Source: Pseudomonas azerbaijanoccidentalis
GTDB lineage: Bacteria > Pseudomonadota > Gammaproteobacteria > Pseudomonadales > Pseudomonadaceae
Direction of reading: 5' to 3'
NCBI RefSeq assembly: GCF_019145495.1
Contig: NZ_JAHSTU010000009.1
Span: 124,001 to 188,000, forward strand
Length of the DNA stretch: 64,000 bases
Below are positions 24,670 to 33,943 of the stretch, in pieces (position 1 is the stretch's first letter; each line of letters starts with the position of its first letter). The position numbers and the translations under genes were made by a program. The notes beneath the pieces are model-generated. The model did not search any database and was not told the origin of the DNA. It was given only the letters and a program-made list of their open reading frames with translations.

Positions 24670-26178
24670 TCAGGGCTTGGCCGGAATCCCGTACTTGCGC
24701 AACCGAATCGCAATGGCGCTGTGCGAAGTCTGCAACCGAGCTGCCAGCAACCGGCTGGACGGATAGCTGCGATACAGCTGTTCCAGCAGGTTCTTTTCAA
24801 AGTCGCCAACCGCCTCTTCCAGGCTGCCGACTTCGCCGTCGTTCTTGCGCTCCACCGCCGTGCGCGCGATGTCGAGGTCGTCGATGTCCACCAGCGGGTT
24901 TTCGCAAATCGCCGCTGCACGGAAAATCACGTTTTGCAGTTGCCGCACGTTGCCCGGCCAGCGGTTGCCGAGCAGGGCGGGGAAGGTGCTTGGCGCCAGG
25001 CGGCAGACCGGGCGCTGGATCTGCGCGCAGGCCTGCTGCATGAAGTGATTGGCCATCAACAGGATGTCGTGGCCGCGTTCGCGCAACGGCGGCACTTGCA
25101 GGTTGAGCACGTTGAGGCGGTAGAACAGGTCTTCGCGAAAATGCCCTTCGCTGACCATTTTTTCCAGGTCGCGGTGGGTGGCACTGAGAATGCGCACGTT
25201 GACCTTGACCTCACGATCACCGCCCACGCGACGGAAGCAACCATCGCTCAAAAACCGCAGCAACTTGGCCTGCAAATACGGCGACATTTCTCCCACTTCA
25301 TCGAGAAACACCGTGCCCTGATCGGCCAGTTCCAGCAGCCCCAGTTTGCCGCCGCGTTGTGCGCCGGTGAAGGCGCCGGGGGCGTAGCCGAACAGCTCGC
25401 TCTCGGCCAGGCTTTCGGGGAGCGCCGCGCAGTTCAGGGCCAGGAACGGCGCATCCCGGCGGCCGCTGATGGCGTGACAGGCGCGGGCCACCAGTTCTTT
25501 GCCGGTACCGGTTTCGCCCTGGATCAGCAGCGGTGCATCGAGGGCAGCCACCCGTTGGGCGCGGGCCTTGAGCGAGCGGATTGGCGGCGATTCGCCAAGC
25601 AGCGCATCGAAACCTTCAGCGTGGTCATGATGCAGTGCCGAAAGGCGTTCGCCGATGCGGCTCGGTTGATACAGCGTGAGCAGAGCGCCGGCCTCGGTGA
25701 TCGGCATCGCGTCCAGCAGCAACGTCTGGCCACCCAGGCTAACCTCGCGCATCGGCAAGCGAAAATCGTGTTCGATCAGGGTGCGCAGCAGGTCGGGATC
25801 ATCGAACAATGTCGCCAGCGACTCGCCCGCCGGTTCCCGGCCGCACAAGGCGATCAACGCCGGATTGGCCAACAGCACGTGGCCGCGATCATCCACCGCC
25901 AGCACCGGGTCGGAACTGGCTGCCAGCAACGCATCGAGCTGCAAGTGCCGACGCTGGCCGGGCAGGATGTCGACCACTGTCACCGCCTGCACGCCTTGTA
26001 CGCCGAGCAGAGCCTCGCGCAGTTCCTCCAGCACCTCGACACCCAGGGTTGGCGCATCGATGTAGACGTTGGGCGGCACCATCTCCACGGCATCCAGATT
26101 GAAACTGCGCCCACCCAGCAGGGCCAGCACTTCCTGGGTAATTCCGACGCGGTCGATGAAGGTGACGTGGATGCGCAT
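24670..26178 (-). CDS. TyrR-family sigma-54-dependent activator, GcsR-like
   Basis: The 502-residue regulator has an N-terminal ACT domain (about 1-72), a PAS domain (about 80-185), an AAA+ domain with Walker A GETGTGKE at 221-228 and the sigma-54 contact loop GAFTGA at 278-283, and a TyrR-type C-terminal HTH. With intact GAFTGA it should activate RpoN promoters, unlike E. coli TyrR. It is immediately upstream of gcvH-glyA and their consensus -24/-12 promoter. This is the position of P. aeruginosa GcsR, which responds to glycine. PhhR is the alternative, but no phhA gene is nearby. Confidence 0.88.
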   Translation of the reverse strand: MRIHVTFIDRVGITQEVLALLGGRSFNLDAVEMVPPNVYIDAPTLGVEVLEELREALLGVQGVQAVTVVDILPGQRRHLQLDALLAASSDPVLAVDDRGHVLLANPALIALCGREPAGESLATLFDDPDLLRTLIEHDFRLPMREVSLGGQTLLLDAMPITEAGALLTLYQPSRIGERLSALHHDHAEGFDALLGESPPIRSLKARAQRVAALDAPLLIQGETGTGKELVARACHAISGRRDAPFLALNCAALPESLAESELFGYAPGAFTGAQRGGKLGLLELADQGTVFLDEVGEMSPYLQAKLLRFLSDGCFRRVGGDREVKVNVRILSATHRDLEKMVSEGHFREDLFYRLNVLNLQVPPLRERGHDILLMANHFMQQACAQIQRPVCRLAPSTFPALLGNRWPGNVRQLQNVIFRAAAICENPLVDIDDLDIARTAVERKNDGEVGSLEEAVGDFEKNLLEQLYRSYPSSRLLAARLQTSHSAIAIRLRKYGIPAKP

Positions 26179-26247
26179 GGCGGGCCTGCAAGGTGGGCGA
26201 ACTCAAATCAGTATGCCGGGCGAATTTTGGATTTGGCGAGCGTCACG

Positions 26248-27162
26248 TCACGGCTTGGCGGATTTAGCGGCGCTGGCGGCCAGGTCTTCGAGGAACGCCT
26301 GGAGGATCGGCGGCGGCGCAACACCGCGCCGGGTGATCACGTCGAACGGCGATTTCAGGCGCAGGCTGTTCGGCGCGAGTTGATGCATCTCGCCGCTCTT
26401 GACCCATTGCGCGGCGAAGTGCTCCGGCAGAAAGCCCAGGTACGCGCCGGAGATGATCAGGATCGCAGTGGCTTCGATGTTGTCCACGGTGGCCGCCGCT
26501 TTGCTCACGCCCAAATGTTCGAGGTCGTATTGCTGCATGTAGCCGCGCACGACGATGCGGCTGGCGGCGACTTCTTCGAGCAGTTCCTGGCCTTCGGCCT
26601 GGCTGCCATGCAACGGGTGACGCCGCCCGCAATACAAGCCCAGGGCTTCCTGATACAGCGGTGATTGCAGCAGGCCCGGCACATGGATCGGGAAGTGCCC
26701 GATGGCCAGGTGCAAGCGACCGTCGAGCACGCGTTCTTCGAGTTCCGCCGGGGTGCCGACGTAGACGTTGAGGTGCACGTCATGCCCGCGCGAAACAAAG
26801 CGCTGGGTGGTGCGCGGAATCGGCGAATCGGGGTCGGTGATGGTGGTGTCGATGATCCCCAGATTGAGCTTGCCGCTGATGTGCTGCTTGAGCACGTCGG
26901 CGTCCATGCAGAAATTTTCCACCGCCGACAGTAGGCGCTGGGTGGCCTCGTGAATCGCCACGCCTTGCTCGGTCAGGCGAAAACCGCTGCGCCCGCGCTG
27001 GCAAAGCTTGACCCCGAGCCGGGTTTCCAGATGGGTCATCTGTTCGCTGATGGTGGACTGCCCGGCGTTCAACGCCGCCTGCGCTGCGGAAAACCCGCCG
27101 CAGCGAACAATCGTCGCAAACACCCTGAGCAACTTCAGATCGACATCGTGCAGTTGAATCAC
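26248..27162 (-). CDS. LysR-family transcriptional regulator of the adjacent catabolic cluster
   Basis: The 304-residue regulator has an N-terminal winged HTH (DLKLLRVFATIVRCGGFSAA... ISEQMTHLETRLGVKL, about residues 8-62) and a LysR effector domain. It is divergent from the ureohydrolase gene across about 150 bases, the classical LysR layout for control of a neighbouring pathway. The likely inducer is the substrate or product of that cluster. A LysR protein also controls guanidinobutyrase in P. aeruginosa, but orthology cannot be judged here. Confidence 0.88.
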   Translation of the reverse strand: MIQLHDVDLKLLRVFATIVRCGGFSAAQAALNAGQSTISEQMTHLETRLGVKLCQRGRSGFRLTEQGVAIHEATQRLLSAVENFCMDADVLKQHISGKLNLGIIDTTITDPDSPIPRTTQRFVSRGHDVHLNVYVGTPAELEERVLDGRLHLAIGHFPIHVPGLLQSPLYQEALGLYCGRRHPLHGSQAEGQELLEEVAASRIVVRGYMQQYDLEHLGVSKAAATVDNIEATAILIISGAYLGFLPEHFAAQWVKSGEMHQLAPNSLRLKSPFDVITRRGVAPPPILQAFLEDLAASAAKSAKP

Positions 27163-27314
27163 CTGGAACCTCCCGCCGGTGGATGCATCGGTAATGCCGA
27201 TATGAGTATCTGATGTTTAGCATTTTTTCCACGGAAAGCTACGCCCATAGTCTTTCCAACGGCGGTCGCCTTGCAGTTCCGCCAAGCCGATAACAAGAAG
27301 TGGAGAGGCTAGAA

Positions 27315-28316
27315 ATGTCGAACAACGGTTATGAATCCGGTCGCCTGAACCTGCCATTCGTGGGTCATTGCACCTTTGGCAAATCCCCGGTGTGTACCGA
27401 TTGGGATGCACTGGATGCCGATGTCGCGGTGCTTGGCGTGCCCAACGACATGGGCACCCAGTGGCGCTCCGGCGCACGATTCGGACCACGCGGGATTCGT
27501 GAAGCATCGACGCTGTTTTCCTTCGGCCACGCTGGTGCCTACGATCACGAAGATGATGTGATGTACCTCACCGCATCGGACGTGCGCATGGTCGACGTCG
27601 GTGATGCTGATATCGTCCACACCGACATGGCGACCAGCAACAAGAACACCGAATACGCTGTGCGCAAGATCCTCGACGCCGGTGTGATGCCGGTGGTTCT
27701 CGGCGGTGACCACTCGGTGCACGCGCCAGTGATCAAGGCCTTCGAAGGCCGCGGCCCGATCCACATCATCCACTTCGATGCGCACCTGGACTTCGTCGAT
27801 GAACGCCACGGCGTACGCTACGGCCACGGCAACCCGCTGCGCCGCGCTTCGGAAATGAACCACATTGTCGGCATGACCCAGATGGGCATCCGCAACGTCT
27901 CATCGTCCAACCGCGACGACTACGAAGCAGCCCACGAGGCCGGCTCGAAAATCCTCTCGGTGCGTGACGTGCGGCGCCTCGGCGTCGAGGGCGTGCTGGC
28001 GCTGATCCCGGAGAACATCAACTACTACATCACCATCGACATCGACGGTTTCGACCCGTCCATCGCCCCCGGCACCGGCACCCCGAGCCACGGCGGCTTC
28101 CTCTACTACGAAGTGTTGGAAATCATCCAGGCCTTGGCCAAGCGCAGCAAAGGCAACATCGTCGGCATGGACCTGGTGGAAGTGGCGCCGGTCTACGACC
28201 CGACCGGCATGACCTCGATCCTCGCCGCGCAACTGTTGCTCAACAGCATCGGTTTCATCTTCCACGAGCGTGGCAAGGTGCGGGCAGCCGCCGAGAGCGA
28301 AGCCGCATTAGCCTGA
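27315..28316 (+). CDS. Ureohydrolase (agmatinase/guanidino-acid hydrolase family)
   Basis: The 333-residue enzyme should hydrolyse a guanidino group to urea and an amine. The binuclear manganese motifs are GGDHSV near residue 133, FDAHLDF near 155 and IDIDGFDPSIAPGTGTPSHG near 240. The DAHLDF and RYGHGNPLRRA segments differ from classical agmatinase, so a guanidino acid or related substrate is as likely as agmatine. I chose ATG 27315 with GGAG upstream over a GTG five codons earlier. It is followed by an aldehyde dehydrogenase, an NCS1 permease and a GMC oxidoreductase. Confidence 0.85.
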   Translation: MSNNGYESGRLNLPFVGHCTFGKSPVCTDWDALDADVAVLGVPNDMGTQWRSGARFGPRGIREASTLFSFGHAGAYDHEDDVMYLTASDVRMVDVGDADIVHTDMATSNKNTEYAVRKILDAGVMPVVLGGDHSVHAPVIKAFEGRGPIHIIHFDAHLDFVDERHGVRYGHGNPLRRASEMNHIVGMTQMGIRNVSSSNRDDYEAAHEAGSKILSVRDVRRLGVEGVLALIPENINYYITIDIDGFDPSIAPGTGTPSHGGFLYYEVLEIIQALAKRSKGNIVGMDLVEVAPVYDPTGMTSILAAQLLLNSIGFIFHERGKVRAAAESEAALA

Positions 28317-28369
28317 TCATCGAAACCAGTGACCCGGCAGTGCCAGACTGCCGGGCAGAGAGAATAAAA

Positions 28370-29881
28370 ATGGACACGATCGTCAAAAGTTACCTGCAAA
28401 AATTCGGCGTCAGCGAAGCCACCCAGACCTTCCTCAGCAAGGTCCAGAAAATGTTCATTGGTGGCGCCTGGGTCGAAGCCAGCGACGGCCAGACCTCCGA
28501 TGTGATCGAGCCGTCGACTGAAGGCCTGATCACCCGCATACCCATGGGCACTACCGATGACCTGGACCGCGCCGTGCAAGCCGCCCGCGCCCAGTTCGAC
28601 GGCGGCGCCTGGCGTCAGGCCAAACCGGCCGAACGCGAGCGCATGATGCAGCGCCTGGCCGACCTGATCGAACAGAACGCCGCGGAGCTCGCGGAAATCG
28701 AATCCATCGACATGGGCAAATCCGTCGCTTTCGCCAAGGACGTCGATATCCAGGGCACCGTCGATACCCTGCGTTACTTCGCCGGTTGGGCCACCAAAAT
28801 TCACGGCCGCACCGTCGAGCCTTCGCTGCCGGGCAATTACCTGGCCTACACCCGCAAGGAAGCGGTGGGTGTGGTCGGCGCCATCGTGCCGTGGAACTTC
28901 CCCCTGCAAACCATGGCCTGGAAGCTCGGCGCGGCGCTGGCGACCGGTTGCACCGTGGTGGTCAAACCGGCTGAGCTGACGTCGTTGTCGGCCCTGCGTT
29001 TTGCTGAACTGGTGCAGGAAGCGGGCATCCCCGACGGCGTGATCAACATCGTCACCGGGCGCGGCAGCGTGGTCGGTGCGGCCATGGCCACCCACCCCGG
29101 CATCGACAAACTGACCTTCACCGGCTCGACCCCGGTCGGCCAGACTGTCGGCCGTGCCGCGCTGGATGACATGAAGCGCCTGACCCTCGAACTCGGTGGT
29201 AAATCACCGGTCATCGTCTGCGCCGATGCCGATATTCCGGCCGCCGCCCAAGCAGTCGCCAACGGCGTGTTTTTCAACTCCGGGCAGGTATGCGACGCCG
29301 GTACGCGGGCCTATATTCATAGCAGCGTCTACGACGAATTCCTGCGTGAACTGATCGCCTACACGCGCACCCTGAAAATGGCCCCGGGCCTGGACCCGGA
29401 TTGCTTCATCGGCCCACTGGTTTCGGCCCTGCAAAAGCAGCGCGTGACCGAGTACATCGAAACCGGCAAGGCCGAAGGCGCCGAACTGGTCTACGGCGGC
29501 CAACCGGTTGATGGCCCTGGCTTCTTCGTCGAACCGACCATCTTCGCCCATTGCCGCAACGACATGCGCATCGTCCAGGAAGAGATCTTCGGCCCGGTGC
29601 TGGTCACCGCACCGTTCGACGATGAGGAAGAGGCGCTGGCCTTGGCCAATGACTCGCCTTATGGCCTGGCGGCGGCCCTGTACTCCAACGACCTGGGCAA
29701 GGTGCACAGCCTGATTCCACGCCTCAAGGCCGGTTCAGTCTACGTCAACGCCCACGGCACCCTCGACCCGTCGATGCCGTTCGGTGGCTACAAACAGTCC
29801 GGTTTCGGCAAGGACCTGGGTGCCGAGCAGCTCGACTACCTGCTCGAAACCAAGGCGGTGTGGATCACGCTGCCAGCCTGA
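28370..29881 (+). CDS. NAD(P)-dependent aldehyde dehydrogenase
   Basis: The 503-residue enzyme has catalytic Cys in NSGQVCDAGTR (near residue 306), general base Glu in LELGGKSP, and the cofactor-region PWNFPLQ motif. It oxidises an aldehyde to an acid. I start at ATG 28370, 53 bases after the ureohydrolase, since the ten upstream codons are not family-like. The product of the GMC oxidoreductase in the same cluster could be its aldehyde substrate. Confidence 0.9.
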   Translation: MDTIVKSYLQKFGVSEATQTFLSKVQKMFIGGAWVEASDGQTSDVIEPSTEGLITRIPMGTTDDLDRAVQAARAQFDGGAWRQAKPAERERMMQRLADLIEQNAAELAEIESIDMGKSVAFAKDVDIQGTVDTLRYFAGWATKIHGRTVEPSLPGNYLAYTRKEAVGVVGAIVPWNFPLQTMAWKLGAALATGCTVVVKPAELTSLSALRFAELVQEAGIPDGVINIVTGRGSVVGAAMATHPGIDKLTFTGSTPVGQTVGRAALDDMKRLTLELGGKSPVIVCADADIPAAAQAVANGVFFNSGQVCDAGTRAYIHSSVYDEFLRELIAYTRTLKMAPGLDPDCFIGPLVSALQKQRVTEYIETGKAEGAELVYGGQPVDGPGFFVEPTIFAHCRNDMRIVQEEIFGPVLVTAPFDDEEEALALANDSPYGLAAALYSNDLGKVHSLIPRLKAGSVYVNAHGTLDPSMPFGGYKQSGFGKDLGAEQLDYLLETKAVWITLPA

Positions 29882-29893
29882 CTCCACCGCTCC

Positions 29894-29975
29894 CGTAGGA
29901 GCTGCCGCAGGCTGCGATCTTTTGATTTGTTTCAAGATCAAGATCAAAAGATCGCAGCCTGCGGCAGCTCCTACG
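29894..29975. repeat. REPIN, GTAGGAGCTGCCGCAGG class
   Basis: Inverted arms (CGCAGG variant) lie inside the catabolic cluster between the aldehyde dehydrogenase and permease genes. They may separate or stabilise parts of one transcript. Confidence 0.9.
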
Positions 29976-30085
29976 GGGATCGAGGAATATTCGCCAATTG
30001 AGAACGGCAGGGACGCGCCAAGGGACTCGTTCACCCGAAAGAACGCGGTTTTCTCGTCATGATCTTCCAACAATAAGAGTCCATC

Positions 30086-31666
30086 ATGAACACTAACGCC
30101 AAGTCAGCCACGAGCGTGTCCGCCCTCGATGACAAGTCCGTCGTCGAGGGGCATTCCATTGACTTCATCCCCGAGAACGAGCGCACCGACAAACTGTCGA
30201 GCCAAGGCCCGTTCTGGTTCCTCGGCAATTTCACCTTCTTCACCATGACCATCGGCTTCGTCGGCCCAAGCGTCGGCCTCACCGCGTTGTGGACCACGCT
30301 CGCCGGCACGCTGGGCATCATGTTCGGCACGCTGTTCATGGCATTCCACGGCTCCCAAGGCCCGCACCTTGGCCTGCCACAGATGATCCAGTCCCGGGCG
30401 CAGTTCGGTTATCGCGGCGTTATTCTGGTGCTGCTGGCAACGCTGTTCGTGTTTGCCGGCTTCAACATCGTCAACCTGGTGTTGATGATGCAGGGGCTGC
30501 ACACGCTGTTCGGCTTCAACCCCGCGGTGATCGCGGTGGCGGTGACTATTCCGGCGGCGGTGCTGGCGATTCTCGGTCACGACTGGATGCACCGCAGTTT
30601 CAAATGGGCGTTGTACTTGTCGCTGCCGCTTTACGGGCTGGTGACCCTGGCAGTGGTGATGGGCTGGGTGCCGGATGCCGTGTTGCCGGCGCTCGCCGAA
30701 GGTGAAGTGGCCCGGGAACCGCTGGGTTTCAACTGGACCGGGTTCATTGCGCAGTTCGCGGCGGCGGCCAGCTACAACATCGCTTACGCGCCGTATGTGT
30801 CGGACTACTCGCGCTACCTGCCGAAAAATACCTCCAGCGGCAAGCTGATTGCGGTGGTGTTCCTCGGCGCTTCGCTGTCCGGCGCGTGGATGATTTCCGT
30901 CGGCGGCTGGCTGGCCGATCACTTGCATTCGACTGACGTGCTGGTGGCCCTCGGACAAGTCGGCAACACCGTCTCGCCGCTGATGGGCACGGCGGTGGTG
31001 GTCATCACGATTCTGGCGTTCCTGCCGGTGATCGCGATGAACATCTACAGCGCCAAACTGACCACGCTGACCTGCGTCGACTCGATCAAGCACATCGAAC
31101 CCACCCGCAAGGCGCGGATCCTTGCCATCGTCTTTGTGATCCTGCTGCAACTGGGCGTGGCCCTGAGCATTCAGAGTACGGGCAAAGGTTTGTCGGTGCT
31201 GGGGATCTACCTGGTGGTGATGCTGTACTTCCTGGTGCCGTGGACCTCGGTCAACCTCACCGACTACTTCTTCGTGCGCAAGGGTCGTTACGCCATTCCG
31301 CACTTCTTCATGCCCCACGGCAACCTCTACGGCAGCTGGGGCCTGCGTGGCATCGCCGCGTATGCCATCGGCTTCATTTCGATGATCCCGTTCTTCTACA
31401 TCTACGACGGCGTCGAGCAGCGCGAGGTGTATGTCGGCCCGCTCGCCAAGGCACTGGGCAGCATCGACATCGCCTGGCTGGTCGGGCTGATCGTCTCGGG
31501 CCTGGCGTACTACTGGCTTAGCCGTTCGATTGATCTGAAGCGCGAAGAAACGGTGATCCAGCAGATCGAGAAAAACTCCCCGCAATACACCACCGGCGAC
31601 ACGCTGACCCACAAACAGCAACCGCAGCCGGTATTCACTGAATCGACGGTCGGGAGATCATCATGA
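30086..31666 (+). CDS. NCS1-family permease (cytosine/purine permease-like)
   Basis: The 526-residue protein has about twelve membrane spans and NCS1 features: a soluble N-terminus followed by FWFLGNFTFFTMTIGF, the LGLPQMIQSRAQFGYRG signature near residues 95-111 and YNIAYAPYVSDYSRYLP near 230-245. The family imports nucleobases, allantoin, hydantoins or thiamine with Na+ or H+. Here it is coupled to the GMC oxidoreductase (ATGA overlap) and follows ureohydrolase and dehydrogenase genes, so it probably imports their nitrogen-rich substrate. Confidence 0.87.
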   Translation: MNTNAKSATSVSALDDKSVVEGHSIDFIPENERTDKLSSQGPFWFLGNFTFFTMTIGFVGPSVGLTALWTTLAGTLGIMFGTLFMAFHGSQGPHLGLPQMIQSRAQFGYRGVILVLLATLFVFAGFNIVNLVLMMQGLHTLFGFNPAVIAVAVTIPAAVLAILGHDWMHRSFKWALYLSLPLYGLVTLAVVMGWVPDAVLPALAEGEVAREPLGFNWTGFIAQFAAAASYNIAYAPYVSDYSRYLPKNTSSGKLIAVVFLGASLSGAWMISVGGWLADHLHSTDVLVALGQVGNTVSPLMGTAVVVITILAFLPVIAMNIYSAKLTTLTCVDSIKHIEPTRKARILAIVFVILLQLGVALSIQSTGKGLSVLGIYLVVMLYFLVPWTSVNLTDYFFVRKGRYAIPHFFMPHGNLYGSWGLRGIAAYAIGFISMIPFFYIYDGVEQREVYVGPLAKALGSIDIAWLVGLIVSGLAYYWLSRSIDLKREETVIQQIEKNSPQYTTGDTLTHKQQPQPVFTESTVGRSS

Positions 31667-33351
31667 CCACGCAAAAATACGACTACATCATCATTGGCGC
31701 AGGCTCGGCAGGGTGTGTGTTGGCCAACCGCCTGAGCGAAGACCCGACCACCTCGGTGCTGGTCCTGGAATTCGGCGGCAGCGACAAGAGTGTGGTGATC
31801 CAGATGCCGAGCGCTTTCTCGATCCCGATGAACACCAAGAAGTACAACTGGCGCTACGAAACCGAGCCCGAGACTTACCTCAACGGTCGCCGCATTCACT
31901 GCCCACGGGGCAAGGTGCTGGGCGGTTCGTCGTCGATCAATGGCCTGGTCTACATCCGTGGCCACGCCTATGACTTCGACGAGTGGGAATCCCTCGGCGC
32001 CCAGGGCTGGGGCTACAAAAATTGCCTGCCGTATTTCAAACGTGCCGAAAGCTATGAGTCGGGTGGCGACAGCTATCGCGGGCAAACCGGGCCGCTGCAC
32101 ACCACCAACGGCAACCACATGAAAAACCCGCTCTACGGCGCGTGGGTCGAGGCCGGTGCCGAGGCGGGCTACATCAAGACTGACGACTGCAACGGCTACA
32201 TGCAGGAAGGTTTCGGCGCGATGCACATGACCGTGAAAAACGGCGTGCGTTGCTCCACCGCCAATGCCTATCTGCGCCCGGCGATGGGTCGCCCGAACCT
32301 GACGGTGGTTACCCACGCCATGACCCGGCAAATCATCCTCGAAGGCAAGCGCGCAGTAGGGGTCATGTATGACCACGATGGCCAGACTCACCAGGTGTAT
32401 TGCAACCGCGAAGTGCTGATTTCGTCCGGGCCGATCGGTTCGCCGCACCTGCTGCAACGCTCCGGTATCGGCCCGGCTGCGGTGCTGCGCAAGGCAGGAA
32501 TTGGCGTGCGCCATGACCTGCCGGGAGTAGGGGAGAACCTGCAGGACCACGCCGAGGTGTACATCCAGTTCGGCTGCAAGGAACCGGTGACCCTGAACAA
32601 CAAAATGGACCCGCTGAGCAAACTGATGATTGGTCTGCGCTGGCTGTTGTTCAAGGACGGTCTGGGCGCCACCAATCACTTCGAGGCGGGCGGTTTCATC
32701 CGTTCCGACAAGGGCCTGCGCTGGCCGGACATTCAGTTCCACTTCTTGCCGGCAGCGATGCGCTACGACGGCAACAAGCCGATCAAGGGCCACGGTTTCA
32801 TGGTGCTCACCGGTCCCAATAAACCGAAAAGCCGCGGTTATGTGCGCGTGCGTTCGGCCGACCCGTACGAGCATCCGGAAATCCGCTTCAACTACCTGGA
32901 GCGCGAAGAGGACCGCGAAGGTTTCCGTCGCTGCATTCGCCTGACCCGCGAAATCATCGGCCAGAAAGCCATGGACCGCTTCCGCGACGGCGAAATCGCT
33001 CCGGGCGCGTTGGTGACCAGTGATGAAGACCTCGATGCGTTCGTGCGTGACAACCTGGAAAGCACTTACCACCCTTGCGGTTCATGCCGCATGGGCGAGG
33101 ACGACATGGCCGTGGTGGATTCCGAGTTGCGGGTGCATGGCATCGCCGGGTTGCGGGTGATCGATTCCTCGGTGTTCCCGACCGAACCCAACGGCAACCT
33201 CAATGCACCGACCATCATGCTCGCCGAACGGGCCTCGGACCTGGTGCGCGGGGTGAAAATGCTGCCGGCATCGGACGTGCCGGTCGGCCTGGTGGAGAAC
33301 TGGGAGAACAGCCAGCGCAATGGATTGCCGGGGCGTAACGTGCGGGTCTGA
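31663..33351 (+). CDS. GMC-family FAD oxidoreductase (choline dehydrogenase-like)
   Basis: The 562-residue flavoprotein has the ADP-binding GAGSAGCVLANRLSE near the N-terminus, GMC signature 1 (PRGKVLGGSSSINGLVYIRG, near 84-103) and signature 2 (GPIGSPHLLQRSGIG). The C-terminal catalytic region has YHPCGSCRMG and NGNLNAPT. It oxidises a primary alcohol to an aldehyde. It resembles BetA overall, but there is no betB-betI arrangement, so choline is not assured. Its ATG overlaps the permease stop. Confidence 0.9.
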   Translation: MTTQKYDYIIIGAGSAGCVLANRLSEDPTTSVLVLEFGGSDKSVVIQMPSAFSIPMNTKKYNWRYETEPETYLNGRRIHCPRGKVLGGSSSINGLVYIRGHAYDFDEWESLGAQGWGYKNCLPYFKRAESYESGGDSYRGQTGPLHTTNGNHMKNPLYGAWVEAGAEAGYIKTDDCNGYMQEGFGAMHMTVKNGVRCSTANAYLRPAMGRPNLTVVTHAMTRQIILEGKRAVGVMYDHDGQTHQVYCNREVLISSGPIGSPHLLQRSGIGPAAVLRKAGIGVRHDLPGVGENLQDHAEVYIQFGCKEPVTLNNKMDPLSKLMIGLRWLLFKDGLGATNHFEAGGFIRSDKGLRWPDIQFHFLPAAMRYDGNKPIKGHGFMVLTGPNKPKSRGYVRVRSADPYEHPEIRFNYLEREEDREGFRRCIRLTREIIGQKAMDRFRDGEIAPGALVTSDEDLDAFVRDNLESTYHPCGSCRMGEDDMAVVDSELRVHGIAGLRVIDSSVFPTEPNGNLNAPTIMLAERASDLVRGVKMLPASDVPVGLVENWENSQRNGLPGRNVRV

Positions 33352-33360
33352 CAGCAAAAA

Positions 33361-33435
33361 AGATCGCAGCCTGCGGCAGCTCCTACAGGGAACATGCATT
33401 CCAATGTAGGCGCTGCCGCAGGCTGCGATCTTTTG
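33361..33435. repeat. REPIN, GTAGGAGCTGCCGCAGG class
   Basis: Inverted arms lie just after the GMC oxidoreductase stop. The distal arm has one change (GTAGGCGCTG), so the pairing is slightly imperfect. Confidence 0.88.
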
Positions 33436-33476
33436 TTCTAGGCTGTAAAGCCTTGAGACCGCAATGGAGCACCCTC

Positions 33477-33935
33477 ATGGCTATTCAAGCCCTGCGCGCA
33501 GACGCATCCCACATCGATATCATTGCCCCGTTGTTCGACGCCTACCGGGGCTTTTACCAGCAGCCCTCCAACTTGCTGCAGTCCCGCGCGTTCATCGCCG
33601 AGCGCATCGCCCGCGACGAGTCGGCGATCTTCTTTGCCGAGGACGCCAGCGGCGAAGCATTGGGTTTCGTGCAGATGTTCCCGACGTTTTCCTCCATCGA
33701 CGCACACCGCACCTGGCTGCTCGGTGACCTGTTCACTACGCCCGCCGCCCGCGGTAAAGGCGTCGGTACGCTGCTGATGAACACCGCCCGCGATTTTGCG
33801 CGATTGAATGGCGCCAAAGGCATGACCCTGGAAACCGCCACCGATAACGTCAGTGCCCAGCGTTTGTATGAGTCGCTGGGCTATGTGCGCGATCCCGGTT
33901 ACTACACCTATTGCCTCGACCTCAAGCAAGGTTGA
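33477..33935 (+). CDS. GNAT-family N-acetyltransferase
   Basis: The 152-residue acetyltransferase has motif A LGDLFTTPAARGKGVGTLLM and motif B LETATDNVSAQRLYESLGY, placing it firmly in GNAT. I start at ATG 33477 with GGAG eight bases upstream. The substrate is not known. It converges with the kinase-like gene, leaving a gap of only eight bases. Confidence 0.87.
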   Translation: MAIQALRADASHIDIIAPLFDAYRGFYQQPSNLLQSRAFIAERIARDESAIFFAEDASGEALGFVQMFPTFSSIDAHRTWLLGDLFTTPAARGKGVGTLLMNTARDFARLNGAKGMTLETATDNVSAQRLYESLGYVRDPGYYTYCLDLKQG

Positions 33936-33943
33936 GCCCGGGT

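Noticed and set aside
30104..31621. A 505-codon open frame antisense to the NCS1 permease
   Set aside because: It is a high-GC shadow with low-complexity composition, while the permease frame has clear membrane spans and family motifs.
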